Assembly: GCA_947479455.1 (NCBI GenBank)
Contig: CANJZE010000021.1
Location: 1-64,000 of the forward strand
Source: Bacteroidota bacterium
GTDB taxonomy: Bacteria > Bacteroidota > Bacteroidia > Chitinophagales > LD1
Length of the DNA: 64,000 nt
Direction: 5' to 3'
Shown piece after piece: positions 1-7,153 of this stretch. A model generated the notes under the pieces. The model did not search any database. It was not told where the DNA came from and saw only the letters and a list, made by a program, of their open reading frames with translations. The position numbers and the translations under genes are program-made. The first letter of the stretch is position 1; each line of letters begins with the position of its first letter.

Positions 1-8
1 CCAAACGT

Positions 9-38
9 TTTGTCACTTGTTATGAATAATTACTTTTG
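9..38 (+). promoter_or_regulatory. Bacteroidota-type promoter for the mannose-1-phosphate guanylyltransferase gene
   Basis: A TTTG at 9-12 and a TACTTTTG at 31-38 are separated by 18 bases. This matches the Bacteroidota -33/-7 layout (TTTG, about 19-21 bases, TAnnTTTG). The ATG follows at 71, leaving a leader of roughly 25-30 bases. It is the best two-box promoter match in the window. Confidence 0.6.
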
Positions 39-70
39 CGCGCCTTTTAAAAAGCACACTTCATTCAGCA

Positions 71-1150
71 ATGAGCCATACTTATGTTGCTATCATGGCG
101 GGAGGAATCGGTAGTCGGTTCTGGCCGCAAAGCAGAACAGCCAAACCCAAGCAGTTTCTCGATATTCTGAATACAGGTAAAACCCTTATTCAGTTGACTT
201 ATGAGCGTTATCTTAAGCTCGTTCCCCAGGAGAATATTTACGTGGTGATAAACGATGATTACGAAACACTCACCAAGGAACAATTGCCCGGCTTAAACGA
301 TGCGCAGATTTTGAAAGAGCCGATGCGCAGAAACACTGCGCCTTGCATTACTTACGCCTGCGACAAAATTTATGCACGCGATAAAGATGCCACTATCATA
401 ATTGCTGCCAGCGACCATTTAATTTTGGAAGAAGCGAAATTTCAGGAGGTGATAAAGCAGTGCATTGAGTTTGTGAGCAACAATACTTACCTCGTTACCA
501 TCGGTATTAAACCTACCAAACCGGCAACGGGTTACGGCTATATTCAATTTGAAGATGAAAATGGTGAAGGCAATTTTTATAAGGTGAAAACCTTTACTGA
601 AAAGCCGAGCACTGAAATCGCAAAAACATTTTTGAAGAGTGGAGATTTTTTATGGAACAGCGGCATGTTTGTTTGGAAAGCAAAAACTTTGTTGCGCGCG
701 GTGGTGAAATATTTACCCGAAGTAGCCGAAGCTTTTCGCGAAGGCAATAAGCATTACGATACTCCTACTGAAAAGAAATTTATTCAGGAAGCATATTCGC
801 AGTGCACTAACATTTCAATTGATTACGGTGTGATGGAAAAAGCAGAAAACGTTTACACGCTTCCTGCTGAATTTGGCTGGAGTGATATTGGTTCGTGGGA
901 TTCATTGTATGAAATGTATGAGCACGATTATTTAGGCAATGCCGTGTCGGGCAAGAAGGTGAAAATTTACGATGCCTCGCACAATATGGTGATGGTTCCG
1001 AATGACAAGCTTGTTGTGTTGCAGGGGTTAGATGGCTATTGCGTAATTGATACAGGCGATGTGTTGTTGATTTGTCAGAAAGAAAAAGAACAGGAAATAA
1101 AACAGATAACCGTTGACTTGAAAGTGGCGAACCTGGATAAATATCTTTAA
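71..1150 (+). CDS. manC: Mannose-1-phosphate guanylyltransferase (GDP-mannose pyrophosphorylase)
   Basis: The enzyme makes GDP-mannose from mannose-1-phosphate and GTP for surface polysaccharide and glycoprotein synthesis in the cytoplasm. The 359 residues start with the nucleotidyltransferase signature AGGIGSRFWPQSR (residues 10-22), followed by KPKQFLDI and, near residue 175, TFTEKP. The length matches the short bacterial form, which carries only the guanylyltransferase part; no C-terminal phosphomannose isomerase cupin is present. A good promoter lies just upstream and a hairpin-forming repeat follows the stop. No other sugar-nucleotide gene is next to it, so the pathway partners lie elsewhere. 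The family call is secure; the symbol is used in the broad sense (manC/cpsB). Confidence 0.93.
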   Translation: MSHTYVAIMAGGIGSRFWPQSRTAKPKQFLDILNTGKTLIQLTYERYLKLVPQENIYVVINDDYETLTKEQLPGLNDAQILKEPMRRNTAPCITYACDKIYARDKDATIIIAASDHLILEEAKFQEVIKQCIEFVSNNTYLVTIGIKPTKPATGYGYIQFEDENGEGNFYKVKTFTEKPSTEIAKTFLKSGDFLWNSGMFVWKAKTLLRAVVKYLPEVAEAFREGNKHYDTPTEKKFIQEAYSQCTNISIDYGVMEKAENVYTLPAEFGWSDIGSWDSLYEMYEHDYLGNAVSGKKVKIYDASHNMVMVPNDKLVVLQGLDGYCVIDTGDVLLICQKEKEQEIKQITVDLKVANLDKYL

Positions 1151-1162
1151 CCCAAATTGAAC

Positions 1163-1240
1163 GAATTGGACGAATGAGTAAATTGGACAAATTGAATTTT
1201 TTCATTGGTTCAATTTGTCCAATTGGTTCAATTTACTCAT
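1163..1240. repeat. Inverted and 9-base tandem repeat between manC and the aminotransferase gene
   Basis: A perfect 16-bp stem is formed by 1181-1196 and 1209-1224 with a 12-base loop. Around it, related 9-base units (AATTGGACG, TTGGTTCAA, TTTGTCCAA) repeat on both arms. It could fold in RNA and end the manC transcript, but no U-tract follows the stem, so it may instead be a dispersed sequence repeat. The right arm ends seven bases before the next ATG. Confidence 0.7.
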
Positions 1241-1247
1241 TACAAAA

Positions 1248-2402
1248 ATGAACTTCCCTTCCTCCATAAACTCGAAATTACCCAACGTAGGCACCACCAT
1301 TTTTACGGTGATGAGTGCTTTGGCAAAGGAGCATAACGCCATTAATCTTTCGCAGGGCTTTCCTGATTTTAATCCGCATCCGGTTTTAATGGAAGAAGTT
1401 GAAAAAGCGATGCGCGGAAATTTCAATCAGTATGCACCTATGGCAGGTTACCTTCCGTTGCGTGAACGCATTGCCGAAAAAGCAGAAACACTTTATGGAG
1501 CAAAAGTGGAAGCTGATTCGGAAATTACGATTACTGCCGGAGGAACACAGGCAATTTTTACGGCTATCCTTTCTGTTATTCGCGAAGATGATGAAGTAAT
1601 TTTGTTTGCGCCTGCTTATGATTCCTATGCTCCTGCAGTTGAACTCGCGGGTGGCAAAGCAATTTTCTACGACCTCGAAGCACCCGATTATAAAGTCGAT
1701 TGGCAAAAAGTAAAGCGATTGATAAATCAGCGCACTCGCATGATTATCATCAATACGCCTCACAATCCTTCAGGAACAATTTTGCGTGAAGCAGACATGA
1801 AGGAGTTGGAGAAGCTGGTGCAACGCAGTGACATTGTTTTGCTAAGTGATGAAGTATACGAGCATATTGTGTTCGACAAATTGCAACACGAAAGTGTATT
1901 GCGTTATCCGAAACTGGCGGAGCGTTCATTTGTAGTTTCTTCCTTCGGAAAAACATTTCACACTACGGGTTGGAAAGTGGGCTATTGCATTGCACCTAAA
2001 AACCTGATGGCAGAATTCAGAAAGGTTCATCAGTTCAATGTATTCAGTGTAAACTCAGTGGCACAAATTGCGTTTGCCGAAATTCTGAAACGAAAAGAAC
2101 TTTACTTAGAACTCAATAGTTTCTATCAGGACAAAAGAGATTTCTTTAAGCGTGCTATTCAATCGTCAAGATTTAATTTGTTGAAATGCGAAGGCACTTA
2201 TTTTCAATTGGCAAGTTATAGCCGCATAAGTGATGAGCGCGACATTGAGTTTGTGCGCAGAATAACAAAGGATATGGGTGTTGCTGCTATTCCGGTTTCT
2301 GTTTTTCACCGCAGCCATAGCGATAACAGCATTATTCGTTTCTGCTTTGCCAAAGAAGATGAAACGCTAAAGCGTGCAGCCGAATTGCTCACCAAGATTT
2401 AA
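1248..2402 (+). CDS. PLP-dependent aminotransferase, methionine/glutamine transaminase type (YbdL-like)
   Basis: A class I/II fold-type I aminotransferase of 384 residues. Family features are INLSQGFPDF near the N terminus, AGGTQAIF, the NTPHNPSG segment, LSDEVYEH with the Asp that contacts the cofactor ring, and SSFGKTFHTTGWK with the Schiff-base lysine at about residue 235. Related YbdL enzymes prefer methionine, and glutamine transaminase K enzymes belong to the same group. An in-frame TTG exists at 1215, but it sits inside the inverted repeat; the ATG at 1248 gives the usual N terminus. The next gene, 18 bases on, is an omega-amidase. The two together form the known glutamine transaminase-omega-amidase route, which salvages alpha-keto acids such as the methionine keto acid. 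Substrate is inferred from family and neighbour. Confidence 0.88.
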   Translation: MNFPSSINSKLPNVGTTIFTVMSALAKEHNAINLSQGFPDFNPHPVLMEEVEKAMRGNFNQYAPMAGYLPLRERIAEKAETLYGAKVEADSEITITAGGTQAIFTAILSVIREDDEVILFAPAYDSYAPAVELAGGKAIFYDLEAPDYKVDWQKVKRLINQRTRMIIINTPHNPSGTILREADMKELEKLVQRSDIVLLSDEVYEHIVFDKLQHESVLRYPKLAERSFVVSSFGKTFHTTGWKVGYCIAPKNLMAEFRKVHQFNVFSVNSVAQIAFAEILKRKELYLELNSFYQDKRDFFKRAIQSSRFNLLKCEGTYFQLASYSRISDERDIEFVRRITKDMGVAAIPVSVFHRSHSDNSIIRFCFAKEDETLKRAAELLTKI

Positions 2403-2420
2403 TTCTTCAACTTCGCTGCG

Positions 2421-3218
2421 ATGAAAAATCTTCGCGTTACACTTATTCAATCCATTCTTCATTGGGAAAATATTTCAGCTAACCTCGAAATGTTTTCTAA
2501 AAAAATTTCTTCTGTTGGTGAAACAGACTTGATTGTTTTGCCTGAAACATTCACCACAGGATTCAGCATGAATCCAAAATTTTCGGAGTCAATGGACGGG
2601 AGTGCAATAGAATGGATGAAGAAAATTGCTGTGGAAAAAGACTGTGTTGTTTGTGGAAGTTTAATGATAGTTGACGAGGGAAGGTTTTATAACCGATTAG
2701 TTTGGATGCAACCTGATGGAGAATTTCAGACTTACGACAAACGACATTTGTTTTGCATAAGCGATGAGCCGAAGTTTTTTACCGCCAGCAACGAAAGATT
2801 AATTGTGGAATTAAACGGCTGGAAAATTTGTCCGCTGATTTGTTACGATTTGCGTTTCCCTGTTTGGGCACGCAACACTTTTGAAAACGGCTACGATATT
2901 TTGCTCTACGTTGCCAATTGGCCCGAGAGAAGAAATGTAGCATGGAAGAGTTTATTGCCGGCACGCGCTATCGAAAATCAGGCGTATGTTATTGGAGCAA
3001 ACCGCGTAGGTCTTGATGAAAAAGATATTTCACACAGCGGTGATTCAATGGTGATTGATGCTTTAGGAAAAATACTTTACCACAAAGAACACGAGGAAGA
3101 TATTTTCACGATTGAATTGAATTATGAGGAACTAAAAAAAGTTCGCGAGCAGCTTCCGTTTTTAAAAGATGCCGATGAATTTGTGTTGAATCCTAAATCA
3201 AAAATTAAAAGTCACTGA
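2421..3218 (+). CDS. Omega-amidase of the nitrilase superfamily (YafV/Nit2-like)
   Basis: A 265-residue carbon-nitrogen hydrolase. The catalytic Glu-Lys-Cys triad is visible as E42 in LPETFTTGF, K107 in YDKRHLF and C141 in LICYDLRFP. YafV and Nit2 enzymes hydrolyse alpha-ketoglutaramate and alpha-ketosuccinamate to the keto diacids and ammonia. That removes the product of glutamine transamination and pulls the upstream aminotransferase forward. The two genes are co-directional, 18 bases apart, and probably one transcript. The N-terminal sequence lacks a signal peptide, so it is cytosolic. The omega-amidase assignment rests on the YafV-type spacing of the triad and on the pairing; a general nitrilase-family amidase is the fallback. 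Confidence 0.87.
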   Translation: MKNLRVTLIQSILHWENISANLEMFSKKISSVGETDLIVLPETFTTGFSMNPKFSESMDGSAIEWMKKIAVEKDCVVCGSLMIVDEGRFYNRLVWMQPDGEFQTYDKRHLFCISDEPKFFTASNERLIVELNGWKICPLICYDLRFPVWARNTFENGYDILLYVANWPERRNVAWKSLLPARAIENQAYVIGANRVGLDEKDISHSGDSMVIDALGKILYHKEHEEDIFTIELNYEELKKVREQLPFLKDADEFVLNPKSKIKSH

Positions 3219-3250
3219 TTTGCTTTGTAGTTTATTTCGGGTTTATCAAT

Positions 3251-3258
3251 TACATTTG
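3251..3258 (+). promoter_or_regulatory. -7 box (TACATTTG) of the UPF0175/PIN operon
   Basis: A perfect TAnnTTTG lies only seven bases before the ATG at 3266. A TTTG at 3224-3227 is a possible -33 box, though the 23-base spacer is slightly long. If used, transcription would start at or within a few bases of the start codon, giving a leaderless or almost leaderless mRNA. Confidence 0.45.
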
Positions 3259-3265
3259 AACACCA

Positions 3266-3502
3266 ATGAAAGTTTCAGAAGAGTTAATACAATTAAGTGG
3301 ATTGAATGAAAAACAACTTCGCGAGGAGTTAGCGCTTTGGCTTTATTCAAAAGGTAAACTAAGCATGGGTAGAGCCGCAAAATTCTGCAACACCAACCGA
3401 ATGGAGTTTATGGAGTTAATGAGCAAGCACAACGTTGATGTTAATTATAATGTAGAAGACCTTAAACAGGATATGCTCACCATTGAAAAAATGAGTTTGT
3501 GA
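3266..3502 (+). CDS. UPF0175-family antitoxin
   Basis: A 78-residue protein of the UPF0175 family, a small helical group with an HTH-like core (GRAAKFCNTNRMEFMELM, residues about 37-54) and the typical tail that ends in ED-L-QDM. Family members are commonly encoded just before a DUF3368 PIN-domain toxin, as here, where the downstream gene starts with a GTG overlapping this TGA (GTGA, 3499-3502). That overlap implies translational coupling. A second, diverged copy of the same pair lies at 59.6-60.4 kb. Binding of the toxin and autoregulation of the operon are inferred from the general behaviour of such pairs. Confidence 0.82.
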   Translation: MKVSEELIQLSGLNEKQLREELALWLYSKGKLSMGRAAKFCNTNRMEFMELMSKHNVDVNYNVEDLKQDMLTIEKMSL

Positions 3503-3986
3503 TTATTGTCAGCGACACTACCGCTATTTCTTCTCTACACAAAATTCAACAACTGCATCTTCTTCAATCCATTTTTGGAGTTGTAATTATTCCACAACAG
3601 GTTTTTGATGAACTCAAATTTTTTGAACTGAAAGATTTGTCTTTCAACTGGAGTGAAAAATATCCCTGGATAAAAACAGAAACAGTTACTGACAATACGC
3701 TTCTTGATTCGCTTTCAGAAAATTTAGATGAAGGGGAAGCTGCGGCTATCGCGTTAACAATTGAACTTCATGCCGATTTACTTTTGATAGATGAACGACA
3801 AGGAAGGAAAATTGCGCTAGAAAGAAAGTTGAATATTATCGGGGTAGTAGGAGTAATTGAAATAGCAAAACGGAAAAATTTATTACTGCTGTAAAACCAT
3901 TGTTAGACGACTTAATATCAAAAGCAAATTTCAGAATAAGTAAACATTTGTATGAATACACACTAGAAATTGCTGGAGAAGAATAA
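3499..3986 (+). CDS. DUF3368 PIN-domain toxin, split by a -1 frameshift
   Basis: A PIN-like nuclease of the VapC-related DUF3368 family, expected to cleave RNA using Mg2+ held by acidic residues: D6 in VSDTTAIS, E38, the DEGEA cluster (78-80) and D98/E99 in LLIDER. It starts with GTG overlapping the antitoxin stop. The zero frame ends at 3894 after 131 residues. The -1 frame continues without a gap from 3882 to a TAA at 3984-3986 and encodes ITAVKPLLDDLIS, then a tail ending LEIAGEE. That is the usual DUF3368 C terminus, and it aligns with the in-window paralogue (IQAIKPFLL, ending RDAGEI). The joined product is 162 residues, close to the 157 of the paralogue. The junction is A AAT TTA at 3876-3882. 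Either programmed frameshifting, a recent single-base deletion, or a sequencing error explains it. Confidence 0.78.
3876..3882 (+). other. Slippery heptamer A AAT TTA at the toxin frameshift
   Basis: In the toxin reading frame the codons are AAA AAT TTA, so bases 3876-3882 form X XXY YYZ, the canonical tandem -1 slip site. Slippage here gives exactly the length expected by alignment. No strong downstream hairpin and no SD-like stimulator 10-14 bases upstream was seen. The site lies in an A5T3 tract, where indels and read errors are also common. Confidence 0.5.
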
Positions 3987-4003
3987 ACCAATTTCAAATT
4001 TAC

Positions 4004-4366
4004 ATGCCCCTGCTCAATCAAAATAAAAGCGAAGAAGAAAAAAGCTTTGCGCTGCGCTGGTACGAAGTGCGCAACCGTGTAAAAAATGAATTTGGTCAGC
4101 GGCCCGATATCAATGTGATGCTGTTTCTAATTGGCATGAATGAAGTGGGCATTGTAAAAGAAAAATGGGAGAAAGAAGAAAAGCAGGATTTAATGCATGT
4201 AGCCGTCTGCAAACTTTTTGAAAGCGAAGGATACTTCACACTGGAAGGAACGGATGATGACGGCTGGCCTCACTACGAAGCCAACAAAAACATTCCCAAA
4301 CTGGTTTTGAAAGAGCAGGATGAACTGCTCAAAAGAAAAATTGTAGAGTATTTCGAAAGCCTGTAA
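4004..4366 (+). CDS. Conserved hypothetical protein, 120 residues
   Basis: Function not recognised. The protein is soluble, has no signal peptide, and is rich in Glu, Lys and Trp. Visible segments are FALRWYEVRNRVKNEFG, DINVMLFLIGMNEVG, DLMHVAVCKLF and a GTDDDGWPHYE loop. It reads like one compact alpha/beta domain conserved as a housekeeping unknown, and codon use matches its neighbours. It starts 17 bases after the end of the completed toxin tail and may be co-transcribed with the toxin-antitoxin pair. It converges on the Kup gene with only six bases between the two stop codons. Confidence 0.72.
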   Translation: MPLLNQNKSEEEKSFALRWYEVRNRVKNEFGQRPDINVMLFLIGMNEVGIVKEKWEKEEKQDLMHVAVCKLFESEGYFTLEGTDDDGWPHYEANKNIPKLVLKEQDELLKRKIVEYFESL

Positions 4367-4372
4367 CGCGCA

Positions 4373-6325
4373 TTACTTTACGCGGTGCAAATCAATTTTA
4401 GTAGAAGGTGCAATACGAATAGGAACGGTTTCCTCTTCCACGTTTGTCAACTCCAAACCAAAATCTTCGGCAGTAGAAAGCGAAACACTTTTGATAAAAC
4501 GATAGCCTTTTACAACAAACTGGTCGAAAGGCGAAAGTGCATCGTCAATGGCTACACGACTGTTTAGAATAATGAATTTGAAATCGGCCGGCATATTGTA
4601 TTTGCGTAGCGAAGGATAATGCGACAACTCATCTACCTCACCATTCTTCACCATTTCTTCTACAATCTTGTTGAACATCAAATTCACTTTGTGTTCCACT
4701 TTAAAACCGAATGATAAACGGATAAAGAAAACTCTCCTTGGCACTACTGATTCTACCGCATAGGTTGCACCAAATGGGTCGTTCGAAATATCTACATGCA
4801 CAAACCAATAGATATCTGCACGCTTCGGTCGCTTTCGAAAAATTGAATAGATGATGTTCGAATCAATATGGCTCTTGTCGTTTGCCATAGCCAGGTAAAC
4901 TAAGTTGTTCGCCTCTTTGGGAATGGTATCATCCTGCATTAAATCTTTTAGCGGTGCGATGTAATCTTTGATTTCTACAAACTCAATATGCTTTTTGCGA
5001 AGCTGGCGCGCCTGATAAAAAATCCACATACCGAAAAATATAAGGGCAGCTATGAGTACGGTAAACCAGCCACCGTTTTTAAACTTCAATAAATTAGAAA
5101 CAAAAAACGCTCCCTCAATTGTCAAAAACAATTGCGACAAGCCCCAAGTAATAAGCGTTGGTCTGCGCTGCGTATACATTAAATAAGTAAGCAGCGCGGT
5201 GGTCATGAGCATGTTAATGACAATTGCCAAACCATAGGCGGCTTCCATATTTGCTGAGTCGCGGAACAAAAGCACTACCGCAATACATCCTAAAAACAAA
5301 AACCAATTGATGCCTGGTATATAAATTTGCCCTTGATGCGTAGTGGGATAAATAACTTTTAGGTTTGGCCACAAACGAAGTTTCATGGCTTCGTTTACCA
5401 AGGTAAAGCAACCTGTAATGAGTGCCTGTGAAGCAATGATAGTAGCAAGTGTAGCAATGGTAATTCCTATTGGCAAAAACCAATCGGGCATCATGGTATA
5501 AAAAGTGGACTTGCCTTCGGGCCAATGTTGTCCGTCAAAAACGCGTAGCAACATCGCACTTTGCCCGAAGTAGTTGAGTAGTAACATCACAATCACAAAA
5601 ACCCAACTCATTCTTATGTTTTGCTTTCCGCAATGTCCAAGGTCAGAATATAAAGCTTCTCCTCCTGTAGTGCAAAGAAACACCGCTCCCAGCAACCAAA
5701 ATCCTCCGGGGTACGCCACTAATAAATGAAAAGCATGCTTTGGATTAATTGCCTGCAACACTACAGGATTCAAAAGAATTTCTTTTGCCCCTAAAAAGCC
5801 AATCATGGCGAACCAAATCAGCATGACGGGACCAAAAATTCCTCCCACTATTTTTGTTCCGAATTGTTGAAACACAAAAAGGCAAACCAAAATTCCAATC
5901 ACAATTGGCACGGTTGGAATATCAGGGTTCAACAATTTTAAACCTTCTACAGCCGATGAAATAGAAATAGGCGGTGTAATAAAACCATCTGCAATCAACG
6001 AAGCACAACCAATGATGGCGGGGAAAATTAACCATGGAACTTTATACCTGCGCACTAATGCATAGAGCGCAAAAATTCCTCCTTCACCTCTGTTATCGGC
6101 ATTAAGCGCTAGATAAACATATTTGAAAGTAGTGATAATAAGCAAGGTCCAAAACACGCATGACAAACCACCTAGGATTAATTCGTGAGAAATAATGTGG
6201 CTGCTCACAATTGCGTTCAACACATAAATAGGGGAAGTGCCAATGTCGCCAAAAATAATTCCCAATGTTATAAGTACTCCGGCAGTAGACAACTTATGTC
6301 CGTGGTCGCGGTAACTATTACCCAT
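4373..6325 (-). CDS. kup: Kup-family potassium uptake transporter
   Basis: A 650-residue inner-membrane K+ transporter of the KUP/HAK/KT family, which imports K+ with protons at low turgor. The N-terminal signature GIIFGDIGTSPIYVL is present, followed by about 12 membrane segments over residues 15-450, including the conserved FGTKIVGGIFGPVMLIWF stretch. A C-terminal cytosolic domain of about 190 residues (from about 460) matches the E. coli Kup layout. It stands alone, transcribed leftward from a -7 box at 6427-6420 and divergent from the arsenic genes. No c-di-AMP riboswitch was recognised in the leader. Confidence 0.95.
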   Translation of the reverse strand: MGNSYRDHGHKLSTAGVLITLGIIFGDIGTSPIYVLNAIVSSHIISHELILGGLSCVFWTLLIITTFKYVYLALNADNRGEGGIFALYALVRRYKVPWLIFPAIIGCASLIADGFITPPISISSAVEGLKLLNPDIPTVPIVIGILVCLFVFQQFGTKIVGGIFGPVMLIWFAMIGFLGAKEILLNPVVLQAINPKHAFHLLVAYPGGFWLLGAVFLCTTGGEALYSDLGHCGKQNIRMSWVFVIVMLLLNYFGQSAMLLRVFDGQHWPEGKSTFYTMMPDWFLPIGITIATLATIIASQALITGCFTLVNEAMKLRLWPNLKVIYPTTHQGQIYIPGINWFLFLGCIAVVLLFRDSANMEAAYGLAIVINMLMTTALLTYLMYTQRRPTLITWGLSQLFLTIEGAFFVSNLLKFKNGGWFTVLIAALIFFGMWIFYQARQLRKKHIEFVEIKDYIAPLKDLMQDDTIPKEANNLVYLAMANDKSHIDSNIIYSIFRKRPKRADIYWFVHVDISNDPFGATYAVESVVPRRVFFIRLSFGFKVEHKVNLMFNKIVEEMVKNGEVDELSHYPSLRKYNMPADFKFIILNSRVAIDDALSPFDQFVVKGYRFIKSVSLSTAEDFGLELTNVEEETVPIRIAPSTKIDLHRVK

Positions 6326-6419
6326 TATAATGGCAGATTAAGAGGTGAGAATGAAAAAGGAAAGAAAGAAACTGACAATCGCTTTCGCGTGAAGATTTCA
6401 TAGATTGATTAACGAGGCA

Positions 6420-6427
6420 CAAATGTA
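6420..6427 (-). promoter_or_regulatory. Candidate -7 box (TACATTTG) for kup
   Basis: Read leftward, TACATTTG matches TAnnTTTG exactly, about 95 bases before the kup ATG. No clear TTTG is seen at -33, so confidence is limited. Confidence 0.35.
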
Positions 6428-6545
6428 AAAAAGTTTAGAGTTCCCCGTTCAGAGTTTCAACTGATAAGCGCCAGCGAGCCAGCAATACGCAGGTTGCGTT
6501 TTTCGGCAAGACAAATTAATACACCCTTTTAAAAAAAGGCCGTTC

Positions 6546-6577
6546 AATTATTTATCGTATATTTGCGATAATAAATT
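6546..6577 (+). promoter_or_regulatory. ArsR operator overlapping the -7 box
   Basis: Two 12-base arms, AATTATTTATCG (6546-6557) and CGATAATAAATT (6566-6577), form an inverted repeat with two mismatched positions. The eight bases in the centre are TATATTTG, a perfect TAnnTTTG -7 box. A repressor dimer bound here would cover the polymerase contact directly. The arsR ATG follows at 6582. Autorepression relieved by arsenite is the known mode of ArsR; the site itself is predicted. Confidence 0.65.
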
Positions 6578-6581
6578 AACT

Positions 6582-6911
6582 ATGGTAGACAAAAGAGAGT
6601 TATTTAAGAAAGAAGAAGCTGAGTTGGCAGAATTTGCCTGGGCTTTATCACATCCGGCACGCATTGCTATTTTAAAAATGTTGGCTGTAAAAAACGAATG
6701 CGTTTGTGGCGAAATTGTAGAAGTGTTGCCTTTGGCACAAGCAACTGTATCGCAGCATTTAAAAGAGCTTAAAAAAGCCGGATTGATATGCGGCACTGTG
6801 GACGGGGCCAAATCCTGCTATTGTATTAATTGGAAAAAACTGAACACCTGTATAAAAGATATCAATAAACTTTTCGGCAACATGGAAAAAGCGAAAGCCA
6901 GATGCTGCTGA
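6582..6911 (+). CDS. arsR: ArsR-family arsenite-responsive repressor
   Basis: A 109-residue winged-helix repressor. The metalloid site ECVCGE (C40 and C42, at the start of the helix before the recognition helix) matches the Cys-Val-Cys motif of classical ArsR. The recognition helix is [15 protein letters not shown] (54-68). Extra cysteines occur in SCYC (78-81) and at the very end (ARCC). It should bind the dyad at 6546-6577 and release it when As(III) or Sb(III) binds. It is the first gene of an arsenic block: cysteine-rich peptide, aquaglyceroporin, arsenate reductase. The cysteine pattern and the neighbours favour arsenic over zinc or cadmium. Confidence 0.9.
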   Translation: MVDKRELFKKEEAELAEFAWALSHPARIAILKMLAVKNECVCGEIVEVLPLAQATVSQHLKELKKAGLICGTVDGAKSCYCINWKKLNTCIKDINKLFGNMEKAKARCC

Positions 6912-6937
6912 TTATTTCTTAACCAAAATCAAGTATT

Positions 6938-7030
6938 ATGAAAACTGAAAACGAGGAGACTGCAACATGCTGCCGCTGCAAATGCGAAACTTGCAATTGC
7001 GAAAACTGCACATGCTGTAACTGCTGTTAA
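6938..7030 (+). CDS. 30-residue cysteine-rich peptide, metallothionein-like
   Basis: A short open frame, ATG at 6938 and TAA at 7028-7030, encodes a 30-residue peptide. Its first ten residues are acidic and polar (MKTENEETAT). The remaining twenty residues hold 11 cysteines arranged CCxCxCxxCxCxxCxCCxCC, with no hydrophobic residue. A 15-base unit encoding CETCN/CENCT is tandemly duplicated. It lies 26 bases after arsR and is followed directly by an intrinsic terminator, so it is the second gene of the arsR transcript. The composition indicates a thiolate metal or metalloid chelator. It resembles no metallothionein I can name in length or spacing. Binding and sequestering of As(III) is an inference from context. 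Confidence 0.72.
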   Translation: MKTENEETATCCRCKCETCNCENCTCCNCC

Positions 7031-7037
7031 GCAAACG

Positions 7038-7067
7038 CCCCGATGAAATTCATCGGGGTTTTTATTT
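7038..7067 (+). terminator. Intrinsic terminator after the cysteine-rich peptide gene
   Basis: CCCCGATG (7038-7045) pairs with CATCGGGG (7051-7058) around a five-base loop, followed by TTTTTATTT. It begins eight bases after the peptide stop, so it should end the arsR-peptide transcript; partial read-through to the aquaporin is possible. Confidence 0.85.
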
Positions 7068-7100
7068 AGAAGTTCTACTTCTTCAAGAAGTGGAACTTCT
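7068..7100. repeat. 14-bp hairpin before the aquaporin gene
   Basis: AGAAGTTCTACTTC (7068-7081) pairs with GAAGTGGAACTTCT (7087-7100), one G-U pair, five-base loop. It abuts the T-tract of the preceding terminator. It could be a second terminator-like stem or an RNA control element for the aquaporin; no function is shown. Confidence 0.6.
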
Positions 7101-7153
7101 GCTTTCTCAATTCATGATTTCCGTTACATTTATTTCAACAAAAAATAAACCCC

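Noticed and set aside
807-1205. A 132-codon frame opposite manC
   Set aside because: It lies within a well-supported gene, is Cys/His/Pro-rich with no domain, and its start is in the downstream repeat.
6326-6545. Possible c-di-AMP or potassium riboswitch ahead of kup
   Set aside because: No recognisable conserved core or multi-helix layout was seen; only a -7 box could be supported.
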